Shown piece by piece: positions 52,274-52,512 of a DNA stretch of 52,512 nucleotides. Within the stretch, counting starts at the first letter, position 1; the number at the start of each line of letters is the position of its first letter. Origin of the DNA: a bacterium Ga0077546 (GTDB taxonomy: Bacteria; Cyanobacteriota; Vampirovibrionia; Obscuribacterales; Obscuribacteraceae); the NCBI GenBank assembly GCA_001464165.1, contig LNEX01000320.1, positions 1-52,512 of the forward strand, read 5' to 3'. A model generated the notes under the pieces. The model saw only the letters and a program-made list of their open reading frames with translations. It searched no databases and was not told where the DNA came from. Position numbers and translations under genes: made by a program.

Positions 52274-52512
52274 TCTAGAGCCGCCTCCAAATTACCTAAC
52301 TTAAGTGAGCACTCGCCATCGATATGTTCTAGATTAACTATCGATAGGCCATAGTGGATGCTTCTCGATATACGGTCAGCGAGGGGCAAGGGCCGGTTGT
52401 CAAAGAGGGCCAAACTTCACCCTAACTGACTGCAATCATAGGGGAAATGCCAAGATACTTGAAACCTAAAATAATTAACTTCTGGATGAGAAAAAGAAAT
52501 CTCAGGGCTTTT

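Noticed and set aside
52447..52512. Plus-strand ATG after GGGGAA with an open frame to the window end
   Set aside because: Only 22 codons are visible and the ribosome-site spacing is too short; cannot be supported within this window.

Overview
This window looks like chromosome from a Gram-negative, aerobic, heterotrophic bacterium. lpxA and fabZ point to lipid A and an outer membrane. Aconitase, a three-gene succinate dehydrogenase, tryptophan 2,3-dioxygenase and an acyl-CoA dehydrogenase point to aerobic metabolism. Base composition is moderate. Many small secreted or low-complexity proteins and several uncharacterised families suggest a non-photosynthetic relative of Cyanobacteria (Melainabacteria/Vampirovibrionia, Obscuribacter-like). 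That placement is inference; no rRNA gene or other decisive marker is present. No complete mobile element, prophage, CRISPR array or complete tRNA gene was seen.

Layout. 1-3.0 kb: the end of a CoA-transferase-like gene converging on murF and a four-module MshEN-like protein. 3.2-5.1 kb: four tandem paralogous secreted glycine-rich proteins. 5.5-9.7 kb: a processive family 2 glycosyltransferase, an MFS transporter, lpxA and fabZ. 9.8-14.3 kb (plus strand): folE, a Tat-exported metallophosphoesterase-like protein, tryptophan 2,3-dioxygenase, a VOC protein and an FAD oxidoreductase. 14.4-21.7 kb: a transmembrane Ser/Thr kinase, a 42-residue membrane protein, a tRNA-Asn fragment, a YbjN-like protein, an inositol-monophosphatase-family enzyme, RNase D and an acyl-CoA dehydrogenase. 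21.7-28.6 kb: exonuclease III, a long non-coding stretch before a ribbon-helix-helix regulator, unknown proteins, a broken aldo/keto reductase and an AmpG-like transporter. 28.8-36.9 kb: aconitase, small unknowns, a hydrolase, an acetyltransferase and the sdh operon, which ends at a strong terminator. 37.0-39.8 kb: a TadE-like collagen-repeat protein and two envelope proteins. 39.9-45.4 kb: a TPR-rhomboid protease, NanE, an aldehyde dehydrogenase and a divergent M23 peptidase. 45.5-49.0 kb: a tightly packed cassette of membrane protein, tetraether-synthase-like radical SAM enzyme and Lgt-like membrane enzyme, preceded by a NUDIX hydrolase. 49.1-52.3 kb: a small paralog of an earlier gene, a CCA-adding enzyme and a flippase-like membrane protein.

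The strongest candidate for an undescribed system is the 45.5-48.4 kb cassette. Its radical SAM protein resembles the family that couples lipid tails. The overlapping Lgt-fold protein lacks the usual catalytic signature of prolipoprotein diacylglyceryl transferase. Together with a small membrane protein they could make or modify an unusual membrane lipid. Other points of interest are the four-gene secreted array, the TadE-collagen fusion, the ATPase-free MshEN-like repeat protein, and a pair of small paralogs 16 kb apart that define an unnamed family.
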